From positions 62,001-126,000 of the forward strand of contig JAJDET010000376.1 in assembly GCA_029259655.1 (NCBI GenBank): 64,000 bases of DNA, given 5' to 3'. Shown here piece after piece: positions 54,559 through 64,000 of this stretch. The DNA is from Planctomycetota bacterium (GTDB lineage Bacteria > Planctomycetota > UBA1135 > GCA-002686595). Numbering within the stretch: position 1 is the stretch's first letter; every line of letters starts with the position of its first letter. The notes beneath the pieces are model-generated. The model worked only from the letters and a program-made list of their open reading frames with translations, searched no databases and was not told the origin of the DNA. The position numbers were made by a program, and so were the translations under genes.

Positions 54559-55859
54559 TCGTCGGGGGCACCGACGCAGGGACTGTCTCCAGCACTCCCA
54601 CGCAGATGGACTCCTCTCCGGGGACGAGGATCACGTTCAAGTACGAGATCAAGATCTCCGACGGCGGGGCGCCGCTGAACATCAAGGACCTCGGCTGGCA
54701 CCTGCATCTCACAGCGATTCGGATTCGTGAGCGCATAGACGGGCCTGATGTCTTGACGCTGCGGTTCCGGAACGTCGGCGACTTCCCTTTCTCTGACTCG
54801 GGGCTTCTTTCGGAAGGGAGTACGATCAAGGTGAAGCTTGGGTGGGCGGGCCACGCCCTCGTTGATCACGGCACCTACCGAATCACGCAGCCGATCCAGC
54901 GCTACGGAAAGAGGAATGAGGTTGAGGTCCAAGCGCTGGGCGAAGAGATCCTCTTGGCCAGAACCGGCGATCGCCGTAGGTCGTGGGAGGAGAACCCTGA
55001 TGGGATTAGGGACAGCGACATCGCCAAGAAGATCGCTGAGGAGTACGGGCTCGAAACGGACGAGATCGACGACACCGACCCCCGGTACCAAGTGGTCATC
55101 CAGAACTCCTCCGACTGGGACTTCTTGCAGTCGAGAGCCAAGCTCTACGGTTACCAGCTGTTCGCCAAGGACGGCCAGCTCCATTTCCATGAGCCGAAGA
55201 GAGAAAACTCCAGGGGGAAGCTCAGCTTCCTTTCGTCCGCGAAGGACAACATCTCCGCAGTGGAGCTCCGCGTCAACACCTTCAGGAACGCCCCGCAGGT
55301 CAAGAAGGATCAGGTGGAGCTCGCGACCTTCGGCGTCCTTTCTGGCGGTTCGTCTGACGGCCCGGACTTCCTTGCGGAGGCGGCAGAGAACCCTGTTCTG
55401 GCGCAGGATGTCGTTGCGCGGGTGGGTCGTTCACAGACGTACCTCATCGGAGAAGGCCACCTCAACGATCCAGCAGAAATCCAGCGGCAGACCGAGCGGT
55501 TCTTCCGGTCGTCGGCATGGACAGTGGTGTCGATGGTGTGCAAGTCCATTGGTCTCGAGTTCATCCGTGCGAACCAGACCATCGAGGTCGTGATGGGGGA
55601 GCTCAGAAGGTTTGCGGGGGACTACCTGATCGCCTGGGTGGACCACACGTTCGACACCTCCCAGACCGGCACCTACGTTTCGCAATACGGTCTCACGCGG
55701 TCCTTCATCACGGGTACCGGCGATGACCCGAACTTCTTGGGCAGTGGTGCGCCCCCGTCAACTCCGGACGCTCCGAGCAACACCGATCGCGAGAACCCTG
55801 TTCGCGAGATCGCTGCGCTCGAGTTGGTGTCTGGGGGAGTGCTGGGGGTCATTGAGTAA
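54555..55859 (+). CDS. Baseplate hub protein (gpD/late control D family)
   Basis: 434 residues from GTG 54555. [42 protein letters not shown] and [57 protein letters not shown] match the P2 gpD/T4 gp27 hub fold. It trimerises under the spike. Overlaps the spike start (TAATG). Confidence 0.85.
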   Translation: MIVGGTDAGTVSSTPTQMDSSPGTRITFKYEIKISDGGAPLNIKDLGWHLHLTAIRIRERIDGPDVLTLRFRNVGDFPFSDSGLLSEGSTIKVKLGWAGHALVDHGTYRITQPIQRYGKRNEVEVQALGEEILLARTGDRRRSWEENPDGIRDSDIAKKIAEEYGLETDEIDDTDPRYQVVIQNSSDWDFLQSRAKLYGYQLFAKDGQLHFHEPKRENSRGKLSFLSSAKDNISAVELRVNTFRNAPQVKKDQVELATFGVLSGGSSDGPDFLAEAAENPVLAQDVVARVGRSQTYLIGEGHLNDPAEIQRQTERFFRSSAWTVVSMVCKSIGLEFIRANQTIEVVMGELRRFAGDYLIAWVDHTFDTSQTGTYVSQYGLTRSFITGTGDDPNFLGSGAPPSTPDAPSNTDRENPVREIAALELVSGGVLGVIE

Positions 55860-58318
55860 TGCCGTCGAGAAATGACCGGATGAGCGGCACCGGAGCGCCG
55901 CGGTACTTCGGAAAGTACCGGGCCGTGGTCGTCGACAACGAGGACCCCGACAAGCTCGGCAGAGTGAAGTTCATCTGCCCTGAAGTGATGGGCCTCCCCG
56001 ACCCCAGTACCGCTCCGCCCACCTCGGTGACGTCGGGCTGGGCGTGGCCGTGCTTCCCCTTTGGATCAGACTGGAACCACGCGTCGTCGTACAAGGGTCA
56101 GCGCGATCACGGCGTCGGCGTCTTCGCCGTTCCTGAGGTCGGCAGCGGCGTGTGGGTGGAGTTCGAGGCGGGAGACGTGAACCGCCCCATCTGGGTAGGT
56201 CTCTGGCACGCCACGCCCATCGCGATCGATGGCGATCCCTACGAAACGCCTGAAGGAGAGCTGCGCCCCCCGACCACTCCTCTTGAGGCGCACGACTCGG
56301 CGGGCATCGACGGCGAGGGCGACGACTACCCCGTAGAGAAAGTCTTGAAGGCGGAGCGGTGGACCATCTCTGCTTTCCGCCGGCTGCTCTTGACTCTGGA
56401 CCTCGACAAGGACGACGACGTTCAGGTCCAGCCGCACATCAGTCTCGGCCGTCCGGGGAAGGACCCCGAATCCGACGAGACTGACAAGAGCAACATCCAC
56501 TACTATGCCCGCGATCACCGCACCGACGCTACGCGTGACATCCTGGACTGCTCGGAGAGAGATCAAGTCGCCTGGGCCCAGCGTCACCTCGAGAGGTTCG
56601 CTGCGGAGCACATGTGGCTCATCACGCGGCACGGACAGCTGTGCGACGTCCGGGATCCTGGCCCCGACTTCTCGCAAGATCCCGTAGCTTCGATTTGGAG
56701 CTCCCTGTTCTCGTCCCAGGCTGCCCCGATCAAGGTCAGCTCGTGGGACACCCTGATGCTGATGTCGCGGTACAGCGACGTTCTGATCGGCGCGGGTAGC
56801 ATCGGCGGCCTCGACACCTCAGTGAGCCCCGACTCCCCCACGGTTGGGAGGAACGTGGTGGTGAACGCCACCAACGGAATCGTCCTTGAAGCGTTCATCA
56901 ATGGGACTCTGGATCCCGTTGACGGGAAGAAGGCGATCCACCTCTTCCACCGCGCCGACGAGCTTCCCTACATCAGCCAAGACAACCCGCCGATCGAGGC
57001 GGGGCGCAGGTGGGACCCCGGCGCGACGTCCAGGTACCTTCCCCCGAACGGGGACGTGGCGCACCCTCCGAACAAGAGCTTCAACCGCCTCGTCGATGAG
57101 CGAGCAGCGGTGTCGTACAACCACCACCAGCACGAGGTGCGGTTCTCGGTCGACATTCCGGGCCAACTCGGTCAGTTCGAAGGCAACTTCATGTTGCACT
57201 TCCCGTGGTACCCGCCCCCCTGGACGCCGCCGCCGCCAACGGTTCCTGGCCCACCGCCACCGCCACCGCCGCCGCCGACCGTACCCGGGACTCCTGGGAC
57301 GACTCCGCCTACGGTCCCTCCCTACAATCTTCCCGGCTACGGTGGTCCGTCTGGTGGCGGAACCCCTCCGTACCATGGCCCTTCTGGGAGTGGGACGCCC
57401 GGGGTTACCGGCGGCGATCCGCCTCCGGTGGGCGGCGGCGTGGGCGTTGGTGTTGGCGGCGTGGAGTCGATCATCATCACCGCGCCGGCGATGGCCCCCG
57501 GTCCGGACCCGAACGGCGCTTCCTGGGGCGGCTGGGACCCCTACGGCGGCGCCCACAGCGGTCGAGGGATTCACGGCACTCTCGAGGCTATCGCTGGGTC
57601 CGGGAGCCGTGGCGGGGTTCTGGGGCAGATTGGTACGGCCCTGAACGCTCTGCTGACCTTCGCCACGGAATGCCTCGGGATGTCCTGGGAGGAGTTCGTT
57701 TTGGGCAGTGAGAGCTCGACGATCGCCGACTTTGCAGCGACGTGGTTCGACGGGTTTCCTGGGCACAAGCCGGTGGACACAGAGGTTCCCGAGTTCACCC
57801 GAGATCTCAGAAAGCGAATGCCCTTCTATCTCGAGGAGCACCCGGTTGGTGCGGTGGCTCCACCCGAAGACCGGGGGAGAGCTCCGAACCAATTCGACTC
57901 ACCGGACGCGAGATTCGGAGCGAGCTTCGGATCCAGCCCACCCACGGCCTTCCCGACCGAGCCGCCCCGACCTGGGGTCGAGGACCAAGGTGAGGCGCTC
58001 GGCCTGAGCACGTTCGAGGGCACATTCGAGGACTTCGTGGAGTCGGGGGTCTCCGGATTCTTGCCTCCAAGACTGCGCCCATTCGGACATACAGGCTTCG
58101 GCAGCTTCCACGGGGAGTTTATGATCCCAGGGCAGACGGTCTCTGTCGTGGCCAAGACATCGGCCCCGTGCCCTCCCGAGCGGTGGGTGCCCGCATGGCA
58201 CACTCCCGCGGATGCGTGGGGCACATCTGTGTCAGGGATCGTTGCAGGCCCCGTGCCTTACCCCGGATCGGCGGTAGAAAATCGTTCGGTGATGACCGAA
58301 TTCGTACGAGCAAACTGA
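55859..58318 (+). CDS. Baseplate spike protein with OB fold and Pro-rich linker
   Basis: 819 residues. Residues about 10-125 form a gp5/gpV OB domain ([27 protein letters not shown]...[33 protein letters not shown]). A repetitive Pro/Gly region follows at about 446-540 ([12 protein letters not shown]...GVGVGVGG), then a C-terminal section with GAWNGxG-free, Trp/Gly-rich sequence of unknown fold ([22 protein letters not shown]). No lysozyme motif is evident. The long linker is unusual for a membrane-piercing spike. Confidence 0.8.
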   Translation: MPSRNDRMSGTGAPRYFGKYRAVVVDNEDPDKLGRVKFICPEVMGLPDPSTAPPTSVTSGWAWPCFPFGSDWNHASSYKGQRDHGVGVFAVPEVGSGVWVEFEAGDVNRPIWVGLWHATPIAIDGDPYETPEGELRPPTTPLEAHDSAGIDGEGDDYPVEKVLKAERWTISAFRRLLLTLDLDKDDDVQVQPHISLGRPGKDPESDETDKSNIHYYARDHRTDATRDILDCSERDQVAWAQRHLERFAAEHMWLITRHGQLCDVRDPGPDFSQDPVASIWSSLFSSQAAPIKVSSWDTLMLMSRYSDVLIGAGSIGGLDTSVSPDSPTVGRNVVVNATNGIVLEAFINGTLDPVDGKKAIHLFHRADELPYISQDNPPIEAGRRWDPGATSRYLPPNGDVAHPPNKSFNRLVDERAAVSYNHHQHEVRFSVDIPGQLGQFEGNFMLHFPWYPPPWTPPPPTVPGPPPPPPPPPTVPGTPGTTPPTVPPYNLPGYGGPSGGGTPPYHGPSGSGTPGVTGGDPPPVGGGVGVGVGGVESIIITAPAMAPGPDPNGASWGGWDPYGGAHSGRGIHGTLEAIAGSGSRGGVLGQIGTALNALLTFATECLGMSWEEFVLGSESSTIADFAATWFDGFPGHKPVDTEVPEFTRDLRKRMPFYLEEHPVGAVAPPEDRGRAPNQFDSPDARFGASFGSSPPTAFPTEPPRPGVEDQGEALGLSTFEGTFEDFVESGVSGFLPPRLRPFGHTGFGSFHGEFMIPGQTVSVVAKTSAPCPPERWVPAWHTPADAWGTSVSGIVAGPVPYPGSAVENRSVMTEFVRAN

Positions 58319-58767
58319 TGGCTGATCAGATTCCAGTAGTCGGGTTTTACGAGAGCCTCGGCAGCGTTGACCGTGACCTGTTCGTCGGCGTCATGGACGT
58401 CATGTGCGCGGACGCCACGCCGGAGTCGACGCAGGCGGTGCGGTACACGATTCATCAGCTGACCATCGAGGTCGATCGCGATAGGAGGAAGCGCGAGAGC
58501 TTTCTCACCCAGCAACGAAACGTGGAGCGCTTGATTGCTCTCGCAGAGGACGCCATCGGCAACAACGGCACCGCAGAGATGAGGATGTTCTTGACGATGC
58601 TCAGGACGAGATGTTCTGACCTGCAGGCAAGGATTCACGAGCTCGCCTCAGGCGACAAACTGTCGAGGAGATCTCGCCTAAGGCAGATGCTCATGGCGAT
58701 GGAGTCCCGAGCCTCTTCTTCGATCAGAATCATGGAGGCGGTGAAGGGTGCCACGGCCAACGAATAG
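58318..58767 (+). CDS. Hypothetical baseplate protein
   Basis: 149 residues from ATG 58318, which overlaps the spike stop (TGATG). Largely helical with two long basic segments (TQAVRYTIHQLTIEVDRDRRKRESFLTQQRNVERLIALAEDAIG; DKLSRRSRLRQMLMAMESRAS). Located between spike and gp25-like gene, a place often held by small wedge or assembly factors. No family recognised. Confidence 0.6.
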   Translation: MADQIPVVGFYESLGSVDRDLFVGVMDVMCADATPESTQAVRYTIHQLTIEVDRDRRKRESFLTQQRNVERLIALAEDAIGNNGTAEMRMFLTMLRTRCSDLQARIHELASGDKLSRRSRLRQMLMAMESRASSSIRIMEAVKGATANE

Positions 58768-59209
58768 ATCGTTCATCGGATCGGGATACAGCTTCCCGTT
58801 CGAGATCACCACTGACTTCGGTGGGATCGCAGTGCAGGCTGCGACGACCATCTCGTCCGGAACGGAGAGATTGCGCCAAAGCCTGCTGCTGATCCTCTAC
58901 ACCAACCTCGGTGAGAGGGTGATGAACCGAACTTTCGGAGCGGACTTCCGATCCTTCGTGTTCGAGCCCATGGATCAGCTGGTCTTGGACCGGATCACTT
59001 TCTCCATCCGAAAAGCGGTGGAGCTCTGGGAGCCTCGGGTGCTCATCGAGCGGCTCGACATCAACCTCATCGACCCAAAGAACGGTCTGATGCAGGTGGC
59101 GGTCGACTTCCGTGAAGTCGCGACGAACCAGCCCGGAAACCTCGTGTTCCCCTTCTTCCTCGGGGACTCCTCTATTCCTGGCCGGTTGGTCTCGGCGAGG
59201 ACCGCTTAG
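58748..59209 (+). CDS. gp25-like baseplate wedge protein
   Basis: 153 residues from GTG 58748 (overlaps upstream by 20 nt). TERLRQSLLLILYTNLGERVMNRTFGADFRSFVFEPMD is the gp25/gpW lysozyme-like wedge signature, ending in QVAVDFREVATNQPGNLVFPF. Connects baseplate to sheath. Confidence 0.9.
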   Translation: MPRPTNRSFIGSGYSFPFEITTDFGGIAVQAATTISSGTERLRQSLLLILYTNLGERVMNRTFGADFRSFVFEPMDQLVLDRITFSIRKAVELWEPRVLIERLDINLIDPKNGLMQVAVDFREVATNQPGNLVFPFFLGDSSIPGRLVSARTA

Positions 59210-59221
59210 GAGGGCGCATCG

Positions 59222-61021
59222 ATGGTTGAAACCGTACGAGTACCGCCGGTCGACTACACGTCCAGAGACTACGCCGGCGTCAGGTCCAGCCTCATTTCGC
59301 TGATCCCGTTCTTCACGGACGAGTGGACAGACTTCAACCCGTCGGATCCAGGGATCACGCTCCTGGACATGACTGCCTGGGTCTCCGACGTTCTTCACTA
59401 CTACATCGACCGCATGGCGGGCGAGTCGTATCTCGACACGGCCATCACACCCGAAGCCGTTACCGCGCTCACCCGTCTGATCGACTACACGCCCTCCGGT
59501 CCTTCCCCGGCAGTGGTCACGCTCGTGATCACCGTACCGTCAACGGCGACGGCGACTTCGGACTATACGATCCCTGCCGGAACGCGAGCGACCACCGGAG
59601 TTGTGGAGTTCGAGACTGACCGTGACCTGACCATCCCTGTTGGTGCCACTGCCGGAAGCGTGAGCGCAACGCAGGGCCAGACCATCGGGTCTGCGGCTCC
59701 GAGCGGCGAGTCCGTCGGCATTTCCGATGGGCTCCCGTTCCAGGTGATGTCCCTCACGAAGACCCCCGCCATCTCTTCCACTGTCCGCGTGTTCGTCGAC
59801 GAGGCGTCGTCCGGCACTTGGACTGAGTGGTCTCTCGTGGACACCTTCGTCGACAGTCTCGCGGCTGACCGGGTCTACAAGCTGTCGCGCGAGCCCGATG
59901 GGGTGGTGGCTATCGAATTCGGCGACGGGGTTACGGGGGCGGTGCTTCCGTTCGGTGCTCCGGTGCAGGTCGCGTACCGGATCGGCGGAGGTGAGTCGGG
60001 GAACGTAGGAGCAGGCACGGTCAAGACGTTTGTGTCGAGCCTTCCTGGAGGAGTCTCTGCGACGGTCAGCAACGCCCAGTCTGCCGCCGGGGGGTCGAAC
60101 GGCCAGACGATTGCCCAGGTGAAGCAGGACGCCCCCAAGGCCCTGCGCGCGCTCCATAGGGCGGTCAGCCTCGACGACTACAGGTCCCTGGCAGTCAACG
60201 TCGCAGGAGTGCAGGCAGCTGCATCCAGGTGGAACAATACCCGTCAGCTTGTAGAAGTGGCGGTGGCATCTGGCAGCGGTCTGGTTAGCGATCTGGTCAA
60301 GGAGAACGTGCGCGCGGAGCTCGACGCGAAGGACGGGGTAGGCCTTGGCCTGGACATGATCGACCCGACTCTTGTCCTCATCAACATCACCGGAACGGTG
60401 GTGGTGAGGGACACGGCATCGCGGTCGGCGGTCCAGGCGCTGCTCGACGCTGCCCTGGACGCGTTCTTCACGATCGGCCAAGCCGACGAGGAGTCCAACT
60501 TCGATCGCGACGTGTTCGAGTCCGACATCACGGCCTTGATCGACAACCTCGACGGGGTGGACCACCTCGACGTCATCCGTCTGTCCAGGACTGCAACCCA
60601 GGACGGGAGCTCGTGGGCTTCCACCCAGGCGGTCGTGACGGTCTCGGTGGGCGTGGACAACGACATCGAGCAGGACATCACGGTCACCCTGCCGGTGGAT
60701 CTCGTAGTGGGCTCCGACGTTGCCTACGAGGTCCGTGGGTCCAAGACCGGCCTGGAGGCTCTGTCTGGAACGGCGGTCTTCGACGACGGAAGCGGCAACA
60801 ACGGCGTCTCCTTCAAGCTCGAAGCAGACAATACTGACGTGTCGATTATCATCCTGTTCCCGACCGCGGCAGCCATTCTGGCCGAGACCGCGATCGCTCC
60901 ACAGGGCGGTGATGTCCTCGTGATCACCGTGGGCAAGCATCGAGGAAACCAGACTCTCGGTGCGTTGGAGATCCGTCGGAAGGGTACCATCGCTCTGACC
61001 ATCACCGGAGGAACAGCCTGA
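59222..61021 (+). CDS. Baseplate J-like protein (gp6 type)
   Basis: 599 residues; AGGAGGGC upstream. VPPVDYTSRDYAGVRSSLISLIPFFTDEWTDFNPSDPGITLLDMTAWVSDVLHYYIDRMA is the classic J-protein opening, and ALRALHRAVSLDDYRSLAVNVAGVQAA a later family block. An additional beta-rich C-terminal domain of about 130 residues (SVGVDNDIEQDITVTLPVD...ITVGKHRGNQTLGALEIRRKG) extends the usual length. Wedge iris that contracts during infection. Confidence 0.9.
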   Translation: MVETVRVPPVDYTSRDYAGVRSSLISLIPFFTDEWTDFNPSDPGITLLDMTAWVSDVLHYYIDRMAGESYLDTAITPEAVTALTRLIDYTPSGPSPAVVTLVITVPSTATATSDYTIPAGTRATTGVVEFETDRDLTIPVGATAGSVSATQGQTIGSAAPSGESVGISDGLPFQVMSLTKTPAISSTVRVFVDEASSGTWTEWSLVDTFVDSLAADRVYKLSREPDGVVAIEFGDGVTGAVLPFGAPVQVAYRIGGGESGNVGAGTVKTFVSSLPGGVSATVSNAQSAAGGSNGQTIAQVKQDAPKALRALHRAVSLDDYRSLAVNVAGVQAAASRWNNTRQLVEVAVASGSGLVSDLVKENVRAELDAKDGVGLGLDMIDPTLVLINITGTVVVRDTASRSAVQALLDAALDAFFTIGQADEESNFDRDVFESDITALIDNLDGVDHLDVIRLSRTATQDGSSWASTQAVVTVSVGVDNDIEQDITVTLPVDLVVGSDVAYEVRGSKTGLEALSGTAVFDDGSGNNGVSFKLEADNTDVSIIILFPTAAAILAETAIAPQGGDVLVITVGKHRGNQTLGALEIRRKGTIALTITGGTA

Positions 61022-62112
61022 TGGCCCTCGTCGATCTCAGAGAACTCGCCAACTCCCCCAACGCGGCCGCCTTCGACAAGGCGGGGAGTCCGCTCGATCG
61101 GTTCTTCGCTGAGGACTGGCAAGACGTCCGCAGAGCCATCCAGCTGGGCGCCGTGGGGATCAAGTCCAGAGACATCGAGGCAGTGGCGAGCATGAAGGTC
61201 GGCACCGAGCTGACCGTCACCGGTGGAGTTACGCTGTCCGCCGTCCTCGCTGTTGCGCAGCTCGCGACCTTCGATGGCGGAGCGCAGGTCAACGGAAATC
61301 TCGGTCTCACCGGAACGGTGGCGGGCGTGAACCTTGGAGCTCACCAGCACTCGGGGGCTGACGGGACCCCTAAGATTCCGCTGTCAGCGCTCATCGGAGT
61401 CGGCGGATCCCCAGTCGCCACCTGGGCAACGCACAACCACTCCGGCGATGGGTCGTCACAGGTCGATACCGCCGGTCTCGCAGCCTCTGCGGTGACCTTC
61501 GCGAAGATCGACTCCTCGGCCATCGGTTTGGTCCTGAACTCCATCGCCCGTGGCAGCAACCTCGCAGCGGTGCGCGCCCGGTTCCAGGACGCAATGTTTG
61601 CGCCAGACGCCCAGTATCCGATGCTGGGTCAGTGGATCAGTGCGCTTCAGATGCAGCCGGCCGGGTCGGACACCGAAGCGGCGATCGCCGAAGACATCAT
61701 CAGCACTCGGGGCTATGTCGGGAGGGAGTTCCCGACGGGGTCGGCACGGTCGGCCCGGTTCACGTTCCCTCTCCCAAGCACCGTACTCAGCCCGGAGATC
61801 ATCTACGTCTTCTGGGTAGACGCGGCAGTGCCGGGATCCCCCGCCATCCAGATTACACAGGACCTGCTGATCGCCGGCACCGGCGGAGCGATGGGGTCGG
61901 GAACGTCGACCTCCACCGTGCTGGAGTTCTCGGGATCGCAAGAGGTCGTGACAGACAAGGTCACTGGCACGTTCGCGCGGTCCTCTTCTCCTGCAGCTCC
62001 CGAGCTCGTCACTGTTCGACTCACCCGATCCGCGACCGACGGTGTGGCTGCGAGCCTGTATCTCGCAGGCGCCTTCGTTCGATATGACCCGGACTACGCA
62101 TCCCTCGACTGA
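61021..62112 (+). CDS. Tail fibre-like protein with HxH motifs
   Basis: 363 residues, start overlaps the previous stop (TGATG). GAHQHSGADGTPKI and ATHNHSGDGSSQV are the HxH(S/G) type motifs that bind metal in trimeric fibre tips, preceded by a GGVTLSAVLAVAQLATFDGGAQVNGNLGLTG repeat-like stretch. The C-terminal third is a beta domain (ARFTFPLPSTVLSPEIIYVFWVDAAVPG). Probably short tail fibre or receptor-contact protein. Confidence 0.68.
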   Translation: MALVDLRELANSPNAAAFDKAGSPLDRFFAEDWQDVRRAIQLGAVGIKSRDIEAVASMKVGTELTVTGGVTLSAVLAVAQLATFDGGAQVNGNLGLTGTVAGVNLGAHQHSGADGTPKIPLSALIGVGGSPVATWATHNHSGDGSSQVDTAGLAASAVTFAKIDSSAIGLVLNSIARGSNLAAVRARFQDAMFAPDAQYPMLGQWISALQMQPAGSDTEAAIAEDIISTRGYVGREFPTGSARSARFTFPLPSTVLSPEIIYVFWVDAAVPGSPAIQITQDLLIAGTGGAMGSGTSTSTVLEFSGSQEVVTDKVTGTFARSSSPAAPELVTVRLTRSATDGVAASLYLAGAFVRYDPDYASLD

Positions 62113-64000
62113 TGCCTGCCTTCTTCCTCAAGGGTAGTCTCTCTTCAGCTCTGCTGGGCCTCGGCTCTCCAGGGCTGATGCTCATGGGTACGGGTGCGAA
62201 GCTTCTCGGCACCGCGGAGATCGACCTCGACTTCGTGCCGACCAACTTCCTGGTCGAGCGTGCGGTCGAAGGTCCGCAGGTGCTGATCTCCTGGGGAAAC
62301 CCGTCCAACGCTACGGCCTACCCCTACCGCTATGAGCTGCGGAGAGGCGCGCGCTACTTCCCGCTGCGGAAGAAGGACGGGTTCCTGGTTCAGTCGGGAA
62401 CAGCGGACGGGGACATCAAGATCAGCGACCGAGCCTCCATGCTCTCGGGGCAGATCTACTACTACAGCCTGTTCGTAGAAGACACCTCGCAGGTCGAGTC
62501 TCCCCCCGGCGACGAGCCTTGGTACACGCACCCGGCAATCCAGGGGCACACGCTCTCCATCGAGACGGGGTACTGGCGGACGAGGATGTTCGACCTCCTC
62601 CCCAACATCTTCAGGATCATGGACGGCCGCCCAGATTTGGGTGGCCTGTTCGGCCAAACGAAACTGGCCGAGGTCACGGGAACGGCGCTGACGGGCAGAG
62701 AGAGCGAGGTCTTCAACTTCGGCGAGGACTCTTCGGTACCGCAAGGTCAGCTGCAGCGCTTCCTCAAACTCCCCGGAGTGATGTTCGACGAAGCAAGGAG
62801 GCTGATCGAGCACCACATCAAGGACCTGACTGCAGCGCAAGCGCACCCGCATCTGCTCAGATTCCTGGCCTCCAACATCGGATGGGTCTTGAACGAGGAG
62901 GTCCCTCTCAGATCTCAGCGGCTCGAGGTGGACTCCGCTGTCCACTACTACAAGCGCAAGACTTCCGCGGCCGGGATCGAGACACAGGCCAAGTCGTCCG
63001 GGGGTGTGCACGGAGCGTACGCGTCCGAGGTCCGAGATTCCGTTCTGCTCACCAACGACCCCAGCAAGGCGCAGGGGTCGCACGACGTCGGTCGCTCAGT
63101 CGTCCAGCTCCCGACAGCGGACGCACTCGTGGTGTCTTCAGCGAACGCTCCGAATCTGTTGAGCAAGCGTCCTCTTGCGATGCAGTTCTTCGGCGGCCGC
63201 GGGGCAACCGGGTACCCTCCTGGCCACGTCTTCTTCGCCTATGCAGAAGACACCCCCGACACTCGACAGATGATGCTCTTCCCCGGGGAGTTCACGGTCG
63301 AGTTCTGGCTGAGGGTGAATCAATGGCCTCAGGTTCCGTCGTCGACCCCCGCCATCCCTACATCGAACGTAGAGGTGGAAGCGTCGGTGGTAGGTGCCAG
63401 CTACCAGAGCGGGGCCACCGGGTTGTTCACCCTGTATCTCCGCACGATCCGAGATACGGTCGGCAACGAAATCCACACACTGGACGTCGAGACCGGTGCT
63501 TTCGCCGGCCCCTCAAGGATTCTCCACATCCCGGAGATTCAGGGCGGCATCGTTCCTGGCGAAGCGGCCCACGTCTCGGTCAGCCGGAGAGTGCTGAAAG
63601 GGCCTGGGTTCGGCAGCCCGCTGCCGTCTCCGGAGGCCGTGGACACGGAGTGGACGGTCTACGTCAACGGTACGGCCTATGAGGCGGTACAGAGGGAGTC
63701 CGGGGATCATTTCCTCTCCACGCTGGGCGGCACGGACGCGATCTTCGTCGGCCCCGAAGCAACGATCAGCACGGCCCAGCACAGGTCTGACTTCGTCATA
63801 GACCAGCTGCGATGCTGGAGAGTTGCCCGCACGGCGGCCGAGCTTTTGGCGGCGTATGGCAGCAAGGTCAACGGCCACAGCCCGGGTATGGTGGTCCATG
63901 CGATGTTCGACGACAATCAGGTGGTGCCGGCGCTCGATGGGCTGGCTACTGCCGACGTTGTCCAGGACACGAGCTCGGTAGAGGGGCACGGGGGCTATTC
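62112..64000 (+). CDS. P2 gpI-like tail protein with lectin-like domain (cut by window edge)
   Basis: Open frame from ATG 62112 (TGATG overlap) with no stop before the window ends; at least 629 residues. SIETGYWRTRMFDLLPNIFRIMD...LQRFLKLPGVMFDEARRLIEHHIKDL...LRFLASNIGW and SAVHYYKRKTSAAGIETQ are the P2-gpI-like tail protein blocks (KGT-like segment). A fibronectin-like region lies N-terminal (VLISWGNPSNATAYPYRYELRRG), and a concanavalin/LamG-like beta domain C-terminal (FTVEFWLRVNQWPQV...VSVSRRVL). Links baseplate to fibres and may bind glycan. Confidence 0.8.
   Translation, partial: MPAFFLKGSLSSALLGLGSPGLMLMGTGAKLLGTAEIDLDFVPTNFLVERAVEGPQVLISWGNPSNATAYPYRYELRRGARYFPLRKKDGFLVQSGTADGDIKISDRASMLSGQIYYYSLFVEDTSQVESPPGDEPWYTHPAIQGHTLSIETGYWRTRMFDLLPNIFRIMDGRPDLGGLFGQTKLAEVTGTALTGRESEVFNFGEDSSVPQGQLQRFLKLPGVMFDEARRLIEHHIKDLTAAQAHPHLLRFLASNIGWVLNEEVPLRSQRLEVDSAVHYYKRKTSAAGIETQAKSSGGVHGAYASEVRDSVLLTNDPSKAQGSHDVGRSVVQLPTADALVVSSANAPNLLSKRPLAMQFFGGRGATGYPPGHVFFAYAEDTPDTRQMMLFPGEFTVEFWLRVNQWPQVPSSTPAIPTSNVEVEASVVGASYQSGATGLFTLYLRTIRDTVGNEIHTLDVETGAFAGPSRILHIPEIQGGIVPGEAAHVSVSRRVLKGPGFGSPLPSPEAVDTEWTVYVNGTAYEAVQRESGDHFLSTLGGTDAIFVGPEATISTAQHRSDFVIDQLRCWRVARTAAELLAAYGSKVNGHSPGMVVHAMFDDNQVVPALDGLATADVVQDTSSVEGHGGY

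Overview
The window is a 64 kb piece of a GC-rich genome (about 60% or more by eye) of a contractile-tailed, myovirus-type bacteriophage. It carries large terminase, portal, prohead protease/scaffold, HK97-type major capsid protein, tail sheath, two tail-tube-like proteins, a frameshifted tail-assembly chaperone, tape measure, LysM-like proteins, hub, OB-fold spike, gp25-like wedge, baseplate J, a fibre-like protein and a P2-gpI-like tail protein, in canonical order from 33.8 kb to the right edge. The host is bacterial: the promoters are sigma70-like (TTGACa..TATAaT), one gene encodes a lipoprotein, there is an ssrA (tmRNA) gene, and Shine-Dalgarno sites precede many genes. None of the tRNA genes encodes CCA, so the host must add CCA post-transcriptionally. 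No lineage can be assigned from the sequence alone.

Layout. (1) 0-7.4 kb: small accessory genes on both strands (zinc-finger-like, helix-turn-helix and winged-helix proteins, a lipoprotein, a secreted protein, membrane peptides), with several promoters that share a palindromic element. (2) 7.4-18 kb: an RNA-rich region with about 41 tRNA or tRNA-like genes that together cover all 20 amino acids, including an initiator-type tRNA-Met, plus a tmRNA. It also holds a Ro60 (TROVE/vWA) gene, a second vWA protein, a DUF3310 protein and a beta-helix tail-spike-like protein. Two consecutive tRNA-like genes just upstream of Ro60 carry homologous 66-68 nt insertions in the anticodon stem; a third copy lies free-standing at 15.5 kb. 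(3) 18-23.6 kb: a large secreted lyase-like protein on the minus strand, then small unknown genes. (4) 23.6-33.8 kb: a tightly overlapping plus-strand cluster of glycosyltransferase-like proteins, a UDP-sugar dehydrogenase, three methyltransferases and a radical SAM enzyme, running straight into the terminase. (5) 33.8-64 kb: packaging, head and tail genes, nearly all coupled by 1-20 nt overlaps.

How it may work together. At least eight promoters carry the dyad CGGNGATCNCCG in the spacer just upstream of the -10 hexamer, which implies one phage or host regulator controlling the accessory/RNA regulon; HTH proteins at 4.5, 6.1 and 22.2 kb are candidates. Some of these promoters place the -10 only 6 nt before an ATG, giving near-leaderless mRNAs. 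The tRNA set, initiator tRNA, tmRNA and Ro60 suggest that the phage supplies or protects much of its own translation and RNA quality-control apparatus. The sugar cluster coupled to the virion operon probably decorates a virion, DNA or cell-surface component. The final tail gene is cut by the right edge, and the first gene by the left edge.
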